64,000 bases of DNA, from NCBI RefSeq assembly GCF_001421565.1, contig NZ_LMKQ01000001.1, forward strand, positions 307,277 to 371,276, given 5' to 3'. The number at the start of each line of letters is the position of its first letter. Position 1 is the stretch's first letter. Origin of the DNA: Agromyces sp. Leaf222 (GTDB lineage Bacteria > Actinomycetota > Actinomycetes > Actinomycetales > Microbacteriaceae). Positions 52,624 to 60,195 of the stretch are shown here, one piece after another. The notes beneath the pieces were generated by a model. That model was not told the DNA's origin. It worked only from the letters and a program-made list of their open reading frames with translations, and did not search any database. A program made the position numbers and the translations under genes.

Positions 52624-53969
52624 CCCCCGCAGACGCCCAGCAGCTCGCCGCCGTCACCATGACCATGGTCGCCGTCTCGTTCATCCTCGGCATCGGCTTC
52701 TACGTCTGGTACTCGGTCATGCTCGCGAAGGTGTTCTCGCAGGCCGGCCTGACCCCGTGGTCGGCCTGGGTGCCGGTGTACAGCCAGATGCAGGTGTTCC
52801 GCCTCGGCGGGCAGAACCCGTGGCTCGCGCTGCTCCTGTACGTGCCGATCGTGCAGGTCGCCGGACTCGTGTTCCAGGTCATGGCCCTCCACCGCATCAG
52901 CGGGCAGTACTGGCGGGGCGTCGGCACGACCGTGCTCGGCGTGCTGCTGCCTCCGGTCTGGGCGACGGTGCTCGCGACCGGGCCGTCGCCGGATCCAGAG
53001 CGCGGGCGGATGCCGGTGCGCGGTGCCTCGACCGGAGCGATCCCGCCCGTGGCGCCCGGCGGTCCGCTCGCGGCCTCCGTCGCGGCGGTCGCCGCGGGTT
53101 GGCCCGCTCCGGCCGCTCCCGGCGCGCATGCCGCGCCCGCGATCGTGCCCGCCCCGCGGATCCAGCCGGCCACGCCGGTCTCGCCGGTCTCGCATGCGGC
53201 GCCCGCCCCAACGGCGGCCGCAGCGCCCTCCGTTCCGCCCGTCGCGCCGGCGATCGAACGGGTGCCGCGCATCCCGGGTCGGATCGAGCCGCTCCCGGTC
53301 ATGCCCGCGACATCCGCGAGTCAGCTGAACGCCGAACGCGTCGCGCCGGCCGTCGCGCCGGCCGCCACGTCGGGGCTGCCCGCCTGGGCGGCACCGGCTG
53401 CAGGGCCGGGCCTGCCCACCCTGCCGCCCTTCGCGCAGCCGGTCCCGACGGACCCGTTCGCCGTGGCGGAGGAGACCGCCCTCGCGGCGCCGAAGACCCC
53501 TGCCGAACCGCAGGCCTTCGCCGAGCCGCACACCGCCGGAACCGTCGTCTCGGGCGAAGACGACCTCGAGGACGACCTGCTCGACCGCACGATCGTGGTC
53601 GCGCGCAAGCCGATCGTGACCTGGCGCCTCGTGGCCGAGGGAGGCGAACCGCTGCGCCTGGCCGGATCCGTCGTGCTGCTCGGCCGCAACCCCCGCGCCG
53701 CGAACGCCGAGGCGGGGGAGCAGCGCCTCGTCGTGCCCGACCCGAGCCGCACGCTGTCGAAGACGCACGCCGTGCTGAGCCTCCACGGCGAGCAGTGGAG
53801 CATCACCGACCTCGACTCGACCAACGGCGTGCTCGTGCCCGACTGGGAGGGCATCGACCGGCTGCTCGATCCGGGCGTGCCGACCCCGGTTCCCGACCGG
53901 TTCGTGCTCGGAACGCTGAGCGTCCGCATCGAACGCGACCCGCCGGCCACCGGCATCCCCAGTCGATGA
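52620..53969 (+). CDS. Membrane FHA-domain protein (DUF5684-like N-terminus)
   Basis: A 449-residue protein. Three or four membrane helices fill residues 8-118 with the DUF5684-like pattern GLTPWSAWVPVYSQMQVFRL. A long Ala/Pro-rich linker follows. The C-terminal FHA domain (about 330-440) contains GRNPRA, LSKTHAVLSL and DLDSTNG, the residues that bind phosphothreonine. Just before the FHA domain lies LLDRTIVVARKP with Thr324, the same TIVV motif repeated in the last gene of the operon, so the protein may be a kinase target as well as a reader. Confidence 0.93.
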   Translation: MTPADAQQLAAVTMTMVAVSFILGIGFYVWYSVMLAKVFSQAGLTPWSAWVPVYSQMQVFRLGGQNPWLALLLYVPIVQVAGLVFQVMALHRISGQYWRGVGTTVLGVLLPPVWATVLATGPSPDPERGRMPVRGASTGAIPPVAPGGPLAASVAAVAAGWPAPAAPGAHAAPAIVPAPRIQPATPVSPVSHAAPAPTAAAAPSVPPVAPAIERVPRIPGRIEPLPVMPATSASQLNAERVAPAVAPAATSGLPAWAAPAAGPGLPTLPPFAQPVPTDPFAVAEETALAAPKTPAEPQAFAEPHTAGTVVSGEDDLEDDLLDRTIVVARKPIVTWRLVAEGGEPLRLAGSVVLLGRNPRAANAEAGEQRLVVPDPSRTLSKTHAVLSLHGEQWSITDLDSTNGVLVPDWEGIDRLLDPGVPTPVPDRFVLGTLSVRIERDPPATGIPSR

Positions 53970-54799
53970 GCCCGCACGAGGTGCAGCTCGCCTTCGCGTC
54001 CGCGACCGACGTGGGGCTCGTCCGCCGCGCCAACGAAGACTCGGCGCTCGCGGAATGGCCCGTGTTCGCCGTCGCCGACGGCATGGGGGGCTACGAGGCC
54101 GGCGATCGCGCGAGCGCCGCCGTCATCGCCGCGTTCCGAGCGCATGTGGTCGGCAGCCCGATCGGCAGTATCGAGCAGGTGCGGGCGGCACTCGCCGAGG
54201 CGACCTCCTCGGTCGCGGCGGTCGCCGAGACCACCGAGCGGGGCGCCGGCAGCACGATCGCGGGCGTCGCCCTCGTCGACGACGAGGGCGAGCCGGCTTG
54301 GCTGGTCTTCAACGTCGGCGACTCGCGCGTGTACCGCCACCACGGCACCGAGCTCGAGCAGGTCACGGTCGACCACTCGCTCGCGCAGGAGCTCGTGGAC
54401 GCCGGCGAGCTCCGCCCCGAGGATCGCGACGGGTTCGCCCAGCGCAACGTCATCACGCGTGCGATCGGCGGGCCGGACAGCACGGCCGACAGCTGGCTGC
54501 TTCCCGTCGTGAACGGCGAGCGGCTGCTGATCTGCAGCGATGGGCTCACCGGCGAGGTCAGCGACGAGGCCATCCGCGCGACCCTCACCATGGGCGGACG
54601 TGCCGAGTCGGTCGCCTCAGCGCTCGTGCAGCGTGCACGCCAGGCCGGCGGCCGCGACAACATCACGGTCGTCGTCGTCGACGTGATCGCGGGCGGCGTC
54701 GATGAGCCGACGGATGCCACGACGGGGGTCGTTCGAGGAGCGGGCGCCGCGGCATCCGATGACGACCACACGACGATCCCCGTGCGGGGGCGTGCATGA
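53966..54799 (+). CDS. PP2C family Ser/Thr phosphatase
   Basis: A 277-residue metal-dependent phosphatase. PP2C motifs are in order: VRRANEDSALAEWPVFAVAD with GMGG, FNVGDSRVYR, LLICSDGLTGEVSDE and GGRDNITVVVVDV, giving the metal-binding aspartates. No membrane helix; cytoplasmic. The tail (DDDHTTIPVRGRA) resembles the Thr-containing motifs of neighbouring proteins. It is the likely opposing enzyme to the operon's kinase. ATGA overlaps on both sides. Confidence 0.95.
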   Translation: MSPHEVQLAFASATDVGLVRRANEDSALAEWPVFAVADGMGGYEAGDRASAAVIAAFRAHVVGSPIGSIEQVRAALAEATSSVAAVAETTERGAGSTIAGVALVDDEGEPAWLVFNVGDSRVYRHHGTELEQVTVDHSLAQELVDAGELRPEDRDGFAQRNVITRAIGGPDSTADSWLLPVVNGERLLICSDGLTGEVSDEAIRATLTMGGRAESVASALVQRARQAGGRDNITVVVVDVIAGGVDEPTDATTGVVRGAGAAASDDDHTTIPVRGRA

Positions 54800-55533
54800 G
54801 TGCCGTGAATCCGCGCGAACTGCTCGCCGCGGACCTCGAGGCCGACGAGACGATCGTGGTCGCCCGCCGCCCGTTCACCATCGGTGCGCCGCCGCCCGGG
54901 CCAGGGGCCGAAGTCGAGCCTGCAGTCGAGCCTGCCGCAGTGTCCGAGGGCGACGAGTTCGACGAGACGATCGTGGTGAGCCGCGTCCCGTCCGGTGCGG
55001 CACCGGCGGATCCGCACCTCGATGCCGACGAGACGATCGTCGTCCAGCGCACGGGACCAGCACCCGCGGCCGCCGCCGCGGCCGACGCCGACGAGACGAT
55101 CGTCGTCCAGCGCACGGGCCCGGCTCCAGCGGCCCCGGATGCCGCCGACCAGACGGTCGTCGTCGAGCGCACCGTCGTGCGTGCGACGCCGCTGCCGACC
55201 GATGCCCCCGACGGGGTCATGAACGCGCCGACCCGGCGAGGGCGGCGCGTGGCGCCCGCGCCCGTATCCGAAGACGTGCTGAGCACGGCGGAGGTCGGGC
55301 GCGGACCCGGGCTGCTCGAGCATTACGCCGCACGGCCGATCGAGGTCGCGGCGCCCCCGCTTCGCACGTTCGCGGGCGGCGCCGACCCCACCCGTGACCC
55401 CGCGCAGGCGCTGCCGTCGGTCGCCCGTCGTTCGCGTCGGTCCGCGCTCGTCGTGCTGGCCGCCTTCGGGTCGTCGTGCGTGCTCGCCGTGATCGGCCTC
55501 GCGGTCGTCGTGGTGCTCGCCTTCGCGGGCTGA
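54796..55533 (+). CDS. Membrane protein with repeated DETIVV phospho-acceptor-like motifs
   Basis: A 245-residue protein with a disordered, Ala/Pro-rich cytoplasmic part and one C-terminal helix (about 218-243). The motif [DE]xT[IV]VV occurs five times, at Thr19, Thr58, Thr80, Thr101 and Thr120 (ADETIVVARR, FDETIVVSRV, ADETIVVQRT twice, ADQTVVVERT). Acidic residues before Thr and hydrophobic ones after fit known FHA-binding phosphothreonine sites. It is the last gene of the operon, after the kinase, FHA and PP2C genes, so it is a candidate multi-site substrate or scaffold. The family is not recognised. Confidence 0.8.
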   Translation: MSAVNPRELLAADLEADETIVVARRPFTIGAPPPGPGAEVEPAVEPAAVSEGDEFDETIVVSRVPSGAAPADPHLDADETIVVQRTGPAPAAAAAADADETIVVQRTGPAPAAPDAADQTVVVERTVVRATPLPTDAPDGVMNAPTRRGRRVAPAPVSEDVLSTAEVGRGPGLLEHYAARPIEVAAPPLRTFAGGADPTRDPAQALPSVARRSRRSALVVLAAFGSSCVLAVIGLAVVVVLAFAG

Positions 55534-55583
55534 GCCCGACGGGGAACGTCGGCGACGCGAGAGAGGACCCGGCGCGGAGCGCG

Positions 55584-55964
55584 TCAGGCGAAGAGGAAGA
55601 GCACGAAGCCGATGAGCGGCAGCGTGCCCTGGACCAGGGCGGGCCGCAGGTACCCGCGGCCGGTGGTCGTGAGCACGGCCGCCGCGAGGGCCATGCACGC
55701 CGTCGAGAACAGCACGAGCGCGCGCCCGGCCTCGTCGACGCCCGACCACACGAGGATCAGTCCGAGCGCGGCGCCGATGCCGAGGAACAGGTTGTAGAAC
55801 CCCTGGTTGTAGGCCATGGGCTTCGTGATGTCGGCGGCGGCCTGGTCGGCGACGCCGAACGTCTTCCACGTCTTGGGCCGGGTCCACAGCACGCTCTCCA
55901 GCAGGAAGATGTAGCCGTGCAGCAGTGCGGCGAGGGCGACGAAGACGCTGGCGATGACGAGCAT
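55584..55964 (-). CDS. DUF1304 family membrane protein
   Basis: A 126-residue protein with four membrane helices. DUF1304 hallmarks are VALAALLHGYIFLLESVLW near the start and AYNQGFYNLFLGIGA in the second helix. The function is unknown. The ATG at 55964 lies 6 nt after TACGAT, again a leaderless layout. It is convergent with the end of the kinase operon, with 50 bp between. Confidence 0.9.
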   Translation of the reverse strand: MLVIASVFVALAALLHGYIFLLESVLWTRPKTWKTFGVADQAAADITKPMAYNQGFYNLFLGIGAALGLILVWSGVDEAGRALVLFSTACMALAAAVLTTTGRGYLRPALVQGTLPLIGFVLFLFA

Positions 55965-55970
55965 GTCGCG

Positions 55971-55976
55971 ATCGTA
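55971..55976 (-). promoter_or_regulatory. -10 box TACGAT for the DUF1304 gene
   Basis: On the minus strand TACGAT, 6 nt, then the ATG at 55964. Confidence 0.4.
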
Positions 55977-56031
55977 CCGAGCCGATGCCGCGCACCGGGC
56001 CGGGCGCGCGGGCGACCGCCGGCAGGTGTGG

Positions 56032-57171
56032 TCAGCGCGGCGACGTCTCGGGTTCGACGGCGACGGCGACCTCCCTGCCGAGGAACCGTTCGAGTTCGAC
56101 GACGGATGCCGCGAGCGCGCGTTCCCGGTCGGGCGTGAACGCCATCCACGGAACGATGCGCACGGTCGGCGTGCCCGACGCCTGCGGCGGTGCCCACCGG
56201 CCGACCATGACGCCGTCGAGCATGAGCGCATGCAGCGGGAACTCCGCATGCAGGCCGTGGTCGCCTGGGCGGTGCAGGTAGGCCCGCGGCGGCGCGTAGC
56301 CCATGATGTACTCGTCGTACGCCTGCAGCAGGTCGACGCGTGGTGAGGGTTCCGGGTGGCTCGTGCCTGACGCCGGGCCGTCGAGCGCGGCCGCCTCGAC
56401 GAGGTGGGCGACCCCCTCGACGTCGACCGTCGCGATCGGCCGGCCACCGGCATCCGCTCGCTCGATCGCCTCGACGAAGGCGCGTCGCGTGTCGGCGAGC
56501 GTGAACCCCGACCAGGTCGCGAAGTCGCGGTCGGTCACGGGGCCGCGCGAGGCGATGAACCTCGTCGCCAGTTCGACGAGCGCATCGTCGCGATCGCGCG
56601 GCGACGAGGGCGGCACCCGCTCGTCGAACGCGGCGTACGTGCGCTGCTTTCCCGCGTTCGCGCCGCTGATGACGACGCGCTCCAGTTCGGCGCGCATGAG
56701 CACGTAGACCATCGGCACCCCGGTGGACGGCAGGCCGGCGCTCGCGAGCGCGGCGGTGAGCTCGGCCCGCGTGCGATGGCCGTCGGCGACCGCCGTCGCC
56801 ACGACGTCGACGGCGCGCGCGGCGACCTCGCCCTCGACACCGGTCGTCCGGTACATCGACCCATTCGCGCGGTGCACGCGCTCGGCCGAGAGTTCGAGCA
56901 CCCACCGCGCGTCGTCGGGATGCAGGAAGTGCCAGGTCGGCCGCAGCACGTGCGTGCGGAGGATGCGACCCGCATCGAGGTCGGCGAGGGTCGCCGCGGC
57001 ATCCGGCCTCGACTCGGGAGGCACCCGTTGCGCGAGCCCCCACTGCGCGGGCACGAACTCCTGCGCCTGCACCGCCCCGAACCGTCCCACCGACTCGGCC
57101 GCGGACGCGTCGAACGGATGCCGCAGTCCCTGTACGCGGAGCCGCAGGTCGCGGAGCGCGGCGAGGTCCAC
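56032..57171 (-). CDS. AlkZ-like winged-helix DNA glycosylase family protein (HTH_42)
   Basis: A 379-residue protein of the YcaQ/AlkZ superfamily. It has the catalytic-type QxQ motif in GAVQAQEFVPAQWGLAQR, PTWHFLHPDDARWVLELS, and the C-terminal DEYIMGYAPPRAYLHRPGD segment. Members remove bulky alkyl or crosslinked bases, and many protect producers of DNA-damaging natural products (established for AlkZ/AlkX). The GTG at 57171 lies 2 nt after the stop of the ABC permease, so exporter and repair-like protein share an operon. The exact activity is inference. Confidence 0.85.
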   Translation of the reverse strand: MDLAALRDLRLRVQGLRHPFDASAAESVGRFGAVQAQEFVPAQWGLAQRVPPESRPDAAATLADLDAGRILRTHVLRPTWHFLHPDDARWVLELSAERVHRANGSMYRTTGVEGEVAARAVDVVATAVADGHRTRAELTAALASAGLPSTGVPMVYVLMRAELERVVISGANAGKQRTYAAFDERVPPSSPRDRDDALVELATRFIASRGPVTDRDFATWSGFTLADTRRAFVEAIERADAGGRPIATVDVEGVAHLVEAAALDGPASGTSHPEPSPRVDLLQAYDEYIMGYAPPRAYLHRPGDHGLHAEFPLHALMLDGVMVGRWAPPQASGTPTVRIVPWMAFTPDRERALAASVVELERFLGREVAVAVEPETSPR

Positions 57172-57173
57172 GC

Positions 57174-57992
57174 CTACGACACGTCCCTCCGCCAGGTCGT
57201 GAGGCCGCCGATGAGCGTGGTCACGAGGCCGATGCCGAACAGCACCAGGCCGCCCTGCCACCACTCGAGGGTCTCGGCGGAGCCGATCGCCGCCACCGTG
57301 TAGAACGAGGCGCCGACGAGCGCATCGCTCGCCGCACCCGGGAGGAACTTGCCGATGCCCGCGGTCACGTCGTTGAGCGAGGCGGCGAGCCGCACGATCG
57401 GCTCGACGAACTGCGTGAACGCGATCACGATGACGATCGCGGCGACCTGATTGGTCACGAGCGAGCCGAGGCCCACGCCGATCGTGCCCCACAACGCCAT
57501 CGCGAGCACGCCACGACCGATCAGGGCCCACGTGTCGGGCGAGTCGAGCGCGGTGTCGATGCCGAACGCCGCCAGCGCACCCGCGCCCGCGCCGACCGTG
57601 GCCGCGAACGCGAGCACGCCGAGCCCCGCCCCGACGATCAGCTGCGACACGTACTTCGCCCACAGCACCGTGGCACGGTGCGGCTGCACGAGGAAGGTCG
57701 GCGTCAACGTCTTGTGCCGGAACTCGGTCGTCACCGCGAGCGCGCCGAAGAGCACCGGGAACACGTAGCCGATCGACGACGCGAAGCTGTAGACCAGCGG
57801 CGCCAACCCGTCGGTCGGCAGCGGCGTCGAACTCGCTCCCGCAGCAGCCGTGGGGTTGTCGGTCGCCCAGCCGAGGAACGCGCCGAAGCCGCCCGCCGAG
57901 AGGGCCACGTAGCCGACGAGCAGGAGCGTGAGCAGCCACCACATGCGGGTGGTGAAGACCTTCTGGAACTCGGAGCCGAGTGCGCGGATCAT
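57174..57992 (-). CDS. ABC-2 type transporter permease
   Basis: A 272-residue membrane protein with six helices. It begins MIRALGSEFQKVFTTRMWWL, with later VTTEFRHKTLTPTFLVQP, a pattern common to drug or bacitracin-type exporter permeases. GGGGTGATGG precedes the ATG at 57992. It follows the ATPase gene by 4 bp and precedes the AlkZ-like gene by 2 bp. The substrate is unknown. Confidence 0.92.
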   Translation of the reverse strand: MIRALGSEFQKVFTTRMWWLLTLLLVGYVALSAGGFGAFLGWATDNPTAAAGASSTPLPTDGLAPLVYSFASSIGYVFPVLFGALAVTTEFRHKTLTPTFLVQPHRATVLWAKYVSQLIVGAGLGVLAFAATVGAGAGALAAFGIDTALDSPDTWALIGRGVLAMALWGTIGVGLGSLVTNQVAAIVIVIAFTQFVEPIVRLAASLNDVTAGIGKFLPGAASDALVGASFYTVAAIGSAETLEWWQGGLVLFGIGLVTTLIGGLTTWRRDVS

Positions 57993-57996
57993 GCCA

Positions 57997-59088
57997 TCAC
58001 CCCTTCGCTCCGTCGGCGGGCGCGTCTGGTGCGTCCGGCGCGACCGGAGGGTCGGGTGGGCCCGGCTCGGCGGAGGCGGCGGATGCATCGGGCGCTGGAG
58101 TCGCATCGGGCGCTGGAGTCGCATCGGGCGCTGGGGTCGGGTCTTCGGCGTGGGTGCCCGCGACATCCGGCGTCTCGAGATCGAGGTCGACGTGATCGAC
58201 CTCGCCGCTCACGAGCGCGAGGAACGACTCCTCGAGACCGGACTTCAGGCGGTACAGCGACTTGAGCTCGACGCCGCCGACGTAGGCCGCGTGCCCGACG
58301 AGTCCGGGGTCGGGCTCGGCGACGATGAAGCCGTTGCGCCCCTCGGTGAACTCGAGGCCCGCCTGCGCGAGCGCCGCCGAGAGCCTGGGCCGGTCGGGGG
58401 AGTCGGCGATCGTGCGCGGCGCCGACTCGAGCTCGAGGCTCGAGAGCGTGCCGGTCTTGGCGAGCCGCCCGCGCGAGATGATCACGACGTCGTCGACGCT
58501 CTGCTGCACCTCGCTCAGCAGGTGCGAGCTCACGAGCACCGTGCGACCGTCTTGCGCGAGCCGCTGCAGGAACAGGCGGATCCACTTGATGCCCTCGGGG
58601 TCGAGGCCGTTGATCGGCTCGTCGAGCACGAACACCGACGGGTCGCCGAGCAGCGTGAACGCGAGCGCCAGGCGCTGGCGCATGCCGAGCGAGTAGCCGC
58701 CGACGCGACGATCGGCGAACTCGGCGAGCCCGACCTGCTCGAGCACGATCGGAACCCGCGTCGACGGGATGCCGGCGGCCGTCGCCGTGACCTTGAGGTG
58801 GTTGCGCGCCGTTCGGCCGGGGTGGAAGCTCGCGTCGAGCGCGGCGCCGACCATCTCGAGCGGGCGTTCGAGCGCGTGGTACGGGGTTCCGCCGAACGTG
58901 GCGGTGCCGCTGGAGGCCTTCACGAGCCCGAGCAGCACGCGCAACGTCGTCGTCTTGCCGGCGCCGTTCGGGCCGAGGAACCCGGTGACCCTGCCGGGTT
59001 GCACCGTGAAGCTGAGGTCGTCGACCGCGGTCACGCTGCCGAAGTGCTTGCTGAGCCCCGTGATCTCGATGGGGATGCCGCTGTTCAT
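57997..59088 (-). CDS. ABC transporter ATP-binding protein
   Basis: A 363-residue ATPase. Walker A is GPNGAGKTT, the signature region is YSLGMRQRLALA, Walker B is VFVLDEPINGLDP and the H-loop is VLVSSHLLSE. After the nucleotide-binding domain (about 230 residues) a DrrA-like C-terminal domain is followed by an Asp/Pro/Ala tail containing TPAPDA three times, encoded by 18-bp tandem repeats at about 58087-58140. AGGAG precedes the ATG at 59088. It powers the adjacent ABC-2 permease. Confidence 0.95.
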   Translation of the reverse strand: MNSGIPIEITGLSKHFGSVTAVDDLSFTVQPGRVTGFLGPNGAGKTTTLRVLLGLVKASSGTATFGGTPYHALERPLEMVGAALDASFHPGRTARNHLKVTATAAGIPSTRVPIVLEQVGLAEFADRRVGGYSLGMRQRLALAFTLLGDPSVFVLDEPINGLDPEGIKWIRLFLQRLAQDGRTVLVSSHLLSEVQQSVDDVVIISRGRLAKTGTLSSLELESAPRTIADSPDRPRLSAALAQAGLEFTEGRNGFIVAEPDPGLVGHAAYVGGVELKSLYRLKSGLEESFLALVSGEVDHVDLDLETPDVAGTHAEDPTPAPDATPAPDATPAPDASAASAEPGPPDPPVAPDAPDAPADGAKG

Positions 59089-59235
59089 GCGTTCTCCTCG
59101 TGGCCGGGGGCGTACGGGCCGCGCAGGCCGCACCCCCGCACGGCCCGGCGACGAGTCGCCTCCCGCTCACCCTAGCGAGCGAGGGCCGCGCGCGGCATCC
59201 GTCACGCGGGGGATTCGCCAGATGACGAGCTTTCC

Positions 59236-59319
59236 GCCGGTCGAGTAGGCGCGCAGCGCCGTATCGAGACCCTCACGCGAACCGCCGCTGGTCTCGATAC
59301 GCTTCGCTACTCGACCGGC
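59236..59319. repeat. Inverted pair of the dispersed 30-bp repeat
   Basis: A variant copy (59236-59271, with about 6 extra central bases) and a standard copy (59290-59319) point towards each other, with 18 bp between. RNA across them could form a long hairpin between the ABC operon promoter region and the end of the PEP-mutase-family gene. Confidence 0.8.
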
Positions 59320-59336
59320 GTTCCGACCGGCGCGGC

Positions 59337-60110
59337 TCAGTTCAGCGGACGGATTCCGTCGGGCAGCACGCCCCCGAGGTAGAGGTCGGTCGCGAGGTCC
59401 TGCAGCGCGCCGAGTGCGACACGTTGCGTCGTCGGGCCGTACGAGAGGCGTGCGACGCCGAGCTCCTGCAGCCGTTCGGGAGCGGGAACGCCGGGCAGGC
59501 CGATGAGCGCGACCTTCAGCTCGCCGATGCCGGCGACCAGCTGGCGCACGACGTCTTCGCCGAAGATGCCGGGCACGAACACGCTCGTCGCGCCGGCGTC
59601 GAGGAACGCGCGACCGCGTTCGATGGCGTCGGCCACGTTGGCCTCGAGCGAGCGCTCGCGCCCGCGGACGAAGGCGTCGGTGCGCGCGTTCAGCGCGAAC
59701 GGCACGCCCTCGGCCTCTGCGGCGGCGACGGCGGCGCTCACGGCCGCGACCGACTCGTCGAGCGGCTTCAGCTGGTCTTCGAGGTTCGCCCCGACGACGC
59801 CCTCGCCGATCGCGCGCCGCACGGTCTCGCCCGCATCGCCGAAGCCGGCGTCGAGGTCGGCGCTCACGGGCACGTCGACGGCACGGGCGATGCGGCCGAC
59901 CATGTCGAGCATGAGGTCGAGGGGGATCTGCTCGCCGTCGGGGTACCCGAAGGTCGCGGCGATCGAGTGGCCCGCGGTCGCGAGGGCCTTCGTGCCGGGC
60001 AGTGCGGCGATGGCGCGCGCCGAGACCACATCCCAGACGTTCACCACCTGGAGGAGTTCGGGGTCGGTGTGCAGGCGGCGGAGTTCGGTTGCGCGTTCGG
60101 CGATCGTCAT
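59337..60110 (-). CDS. Isocitrate lyase / PEP mutase family protein
   Basis: A 257-residue alpha/beta-barrel protein. It shows VVNVWDVVSARAI, ALATAGHSIAATFGYPDG, VSADLDAGFGD (metal-binding aspartates), GANLEDQ and ALNARTDAFVRG. The isocitrate lyase KKCGH loop is absent, so the enzyme is more like oxaloacetate decarboxylase, phosphonopyruvate hydrolase or methylisocitrate lyase branches; the substrate is not resolved. The ATG lies 6 nt after TACGCT, with GGAGG in the gap. Confidence 0.88.
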   Translation of the reverse strand: MTIAERATELRRLHTDPELLQVVNVWDVVSARAIAALPGTKALATAGHSIAATFGYPDGEQIPLDLMLDMVGRIARAVDVPVSADLDAGFGDAGETVRRAIGEGVVGANLEDQLKPLDESVAAVSAAVAAAEAEGVPFALNARTDAFVRGRERSLEANVADAIERGRAFLDAGATSVFVPGIFGEDVVRQLVAGIGELKVALIGLPGVPAPERLQELGVARLSYGPTTQRVALGALQDLATDLYLGGVLPDGIRPLN

Positions 60111-60116
60111 GCCTCC

Positions 60117-60122
60117 AGCGTA
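60117..60122 (-). promoter_or_regulatory. -10 box TACGCT for the PEP-mutase-family gene
   Basis: On the minus strand TACGCT is followed by GGAGGC and the ATG at 60110, so the start could be leaderless or use a very short leader. Confidence 0.35.
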
Positions 60123-60180
60123 TGTTCGCCGCGCGTGCCGGTGGCCGCCCGGGCCGGATCAGGTGCGGAACGGCGTGCTG

Positions 60181-60195
60181 CGCTACTCGACCGGC
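60181..60195. repeat. Truncated copy of the dispersed repeat
   Basis: CGCTACTCGACCGGC matches the last 15 bases of the 30-bp repeat. It forms the PVE-stop end of the class V aminotransferase gene. Confidence 0.65.

Noticed and set aside
40317..55533. Type VII secretion locus
   Set aside because: No FtsK/EccC ATPase, WXG100 proteins or mycosin are present, although kinase, FHA and PP2C genes often accompany such loci.
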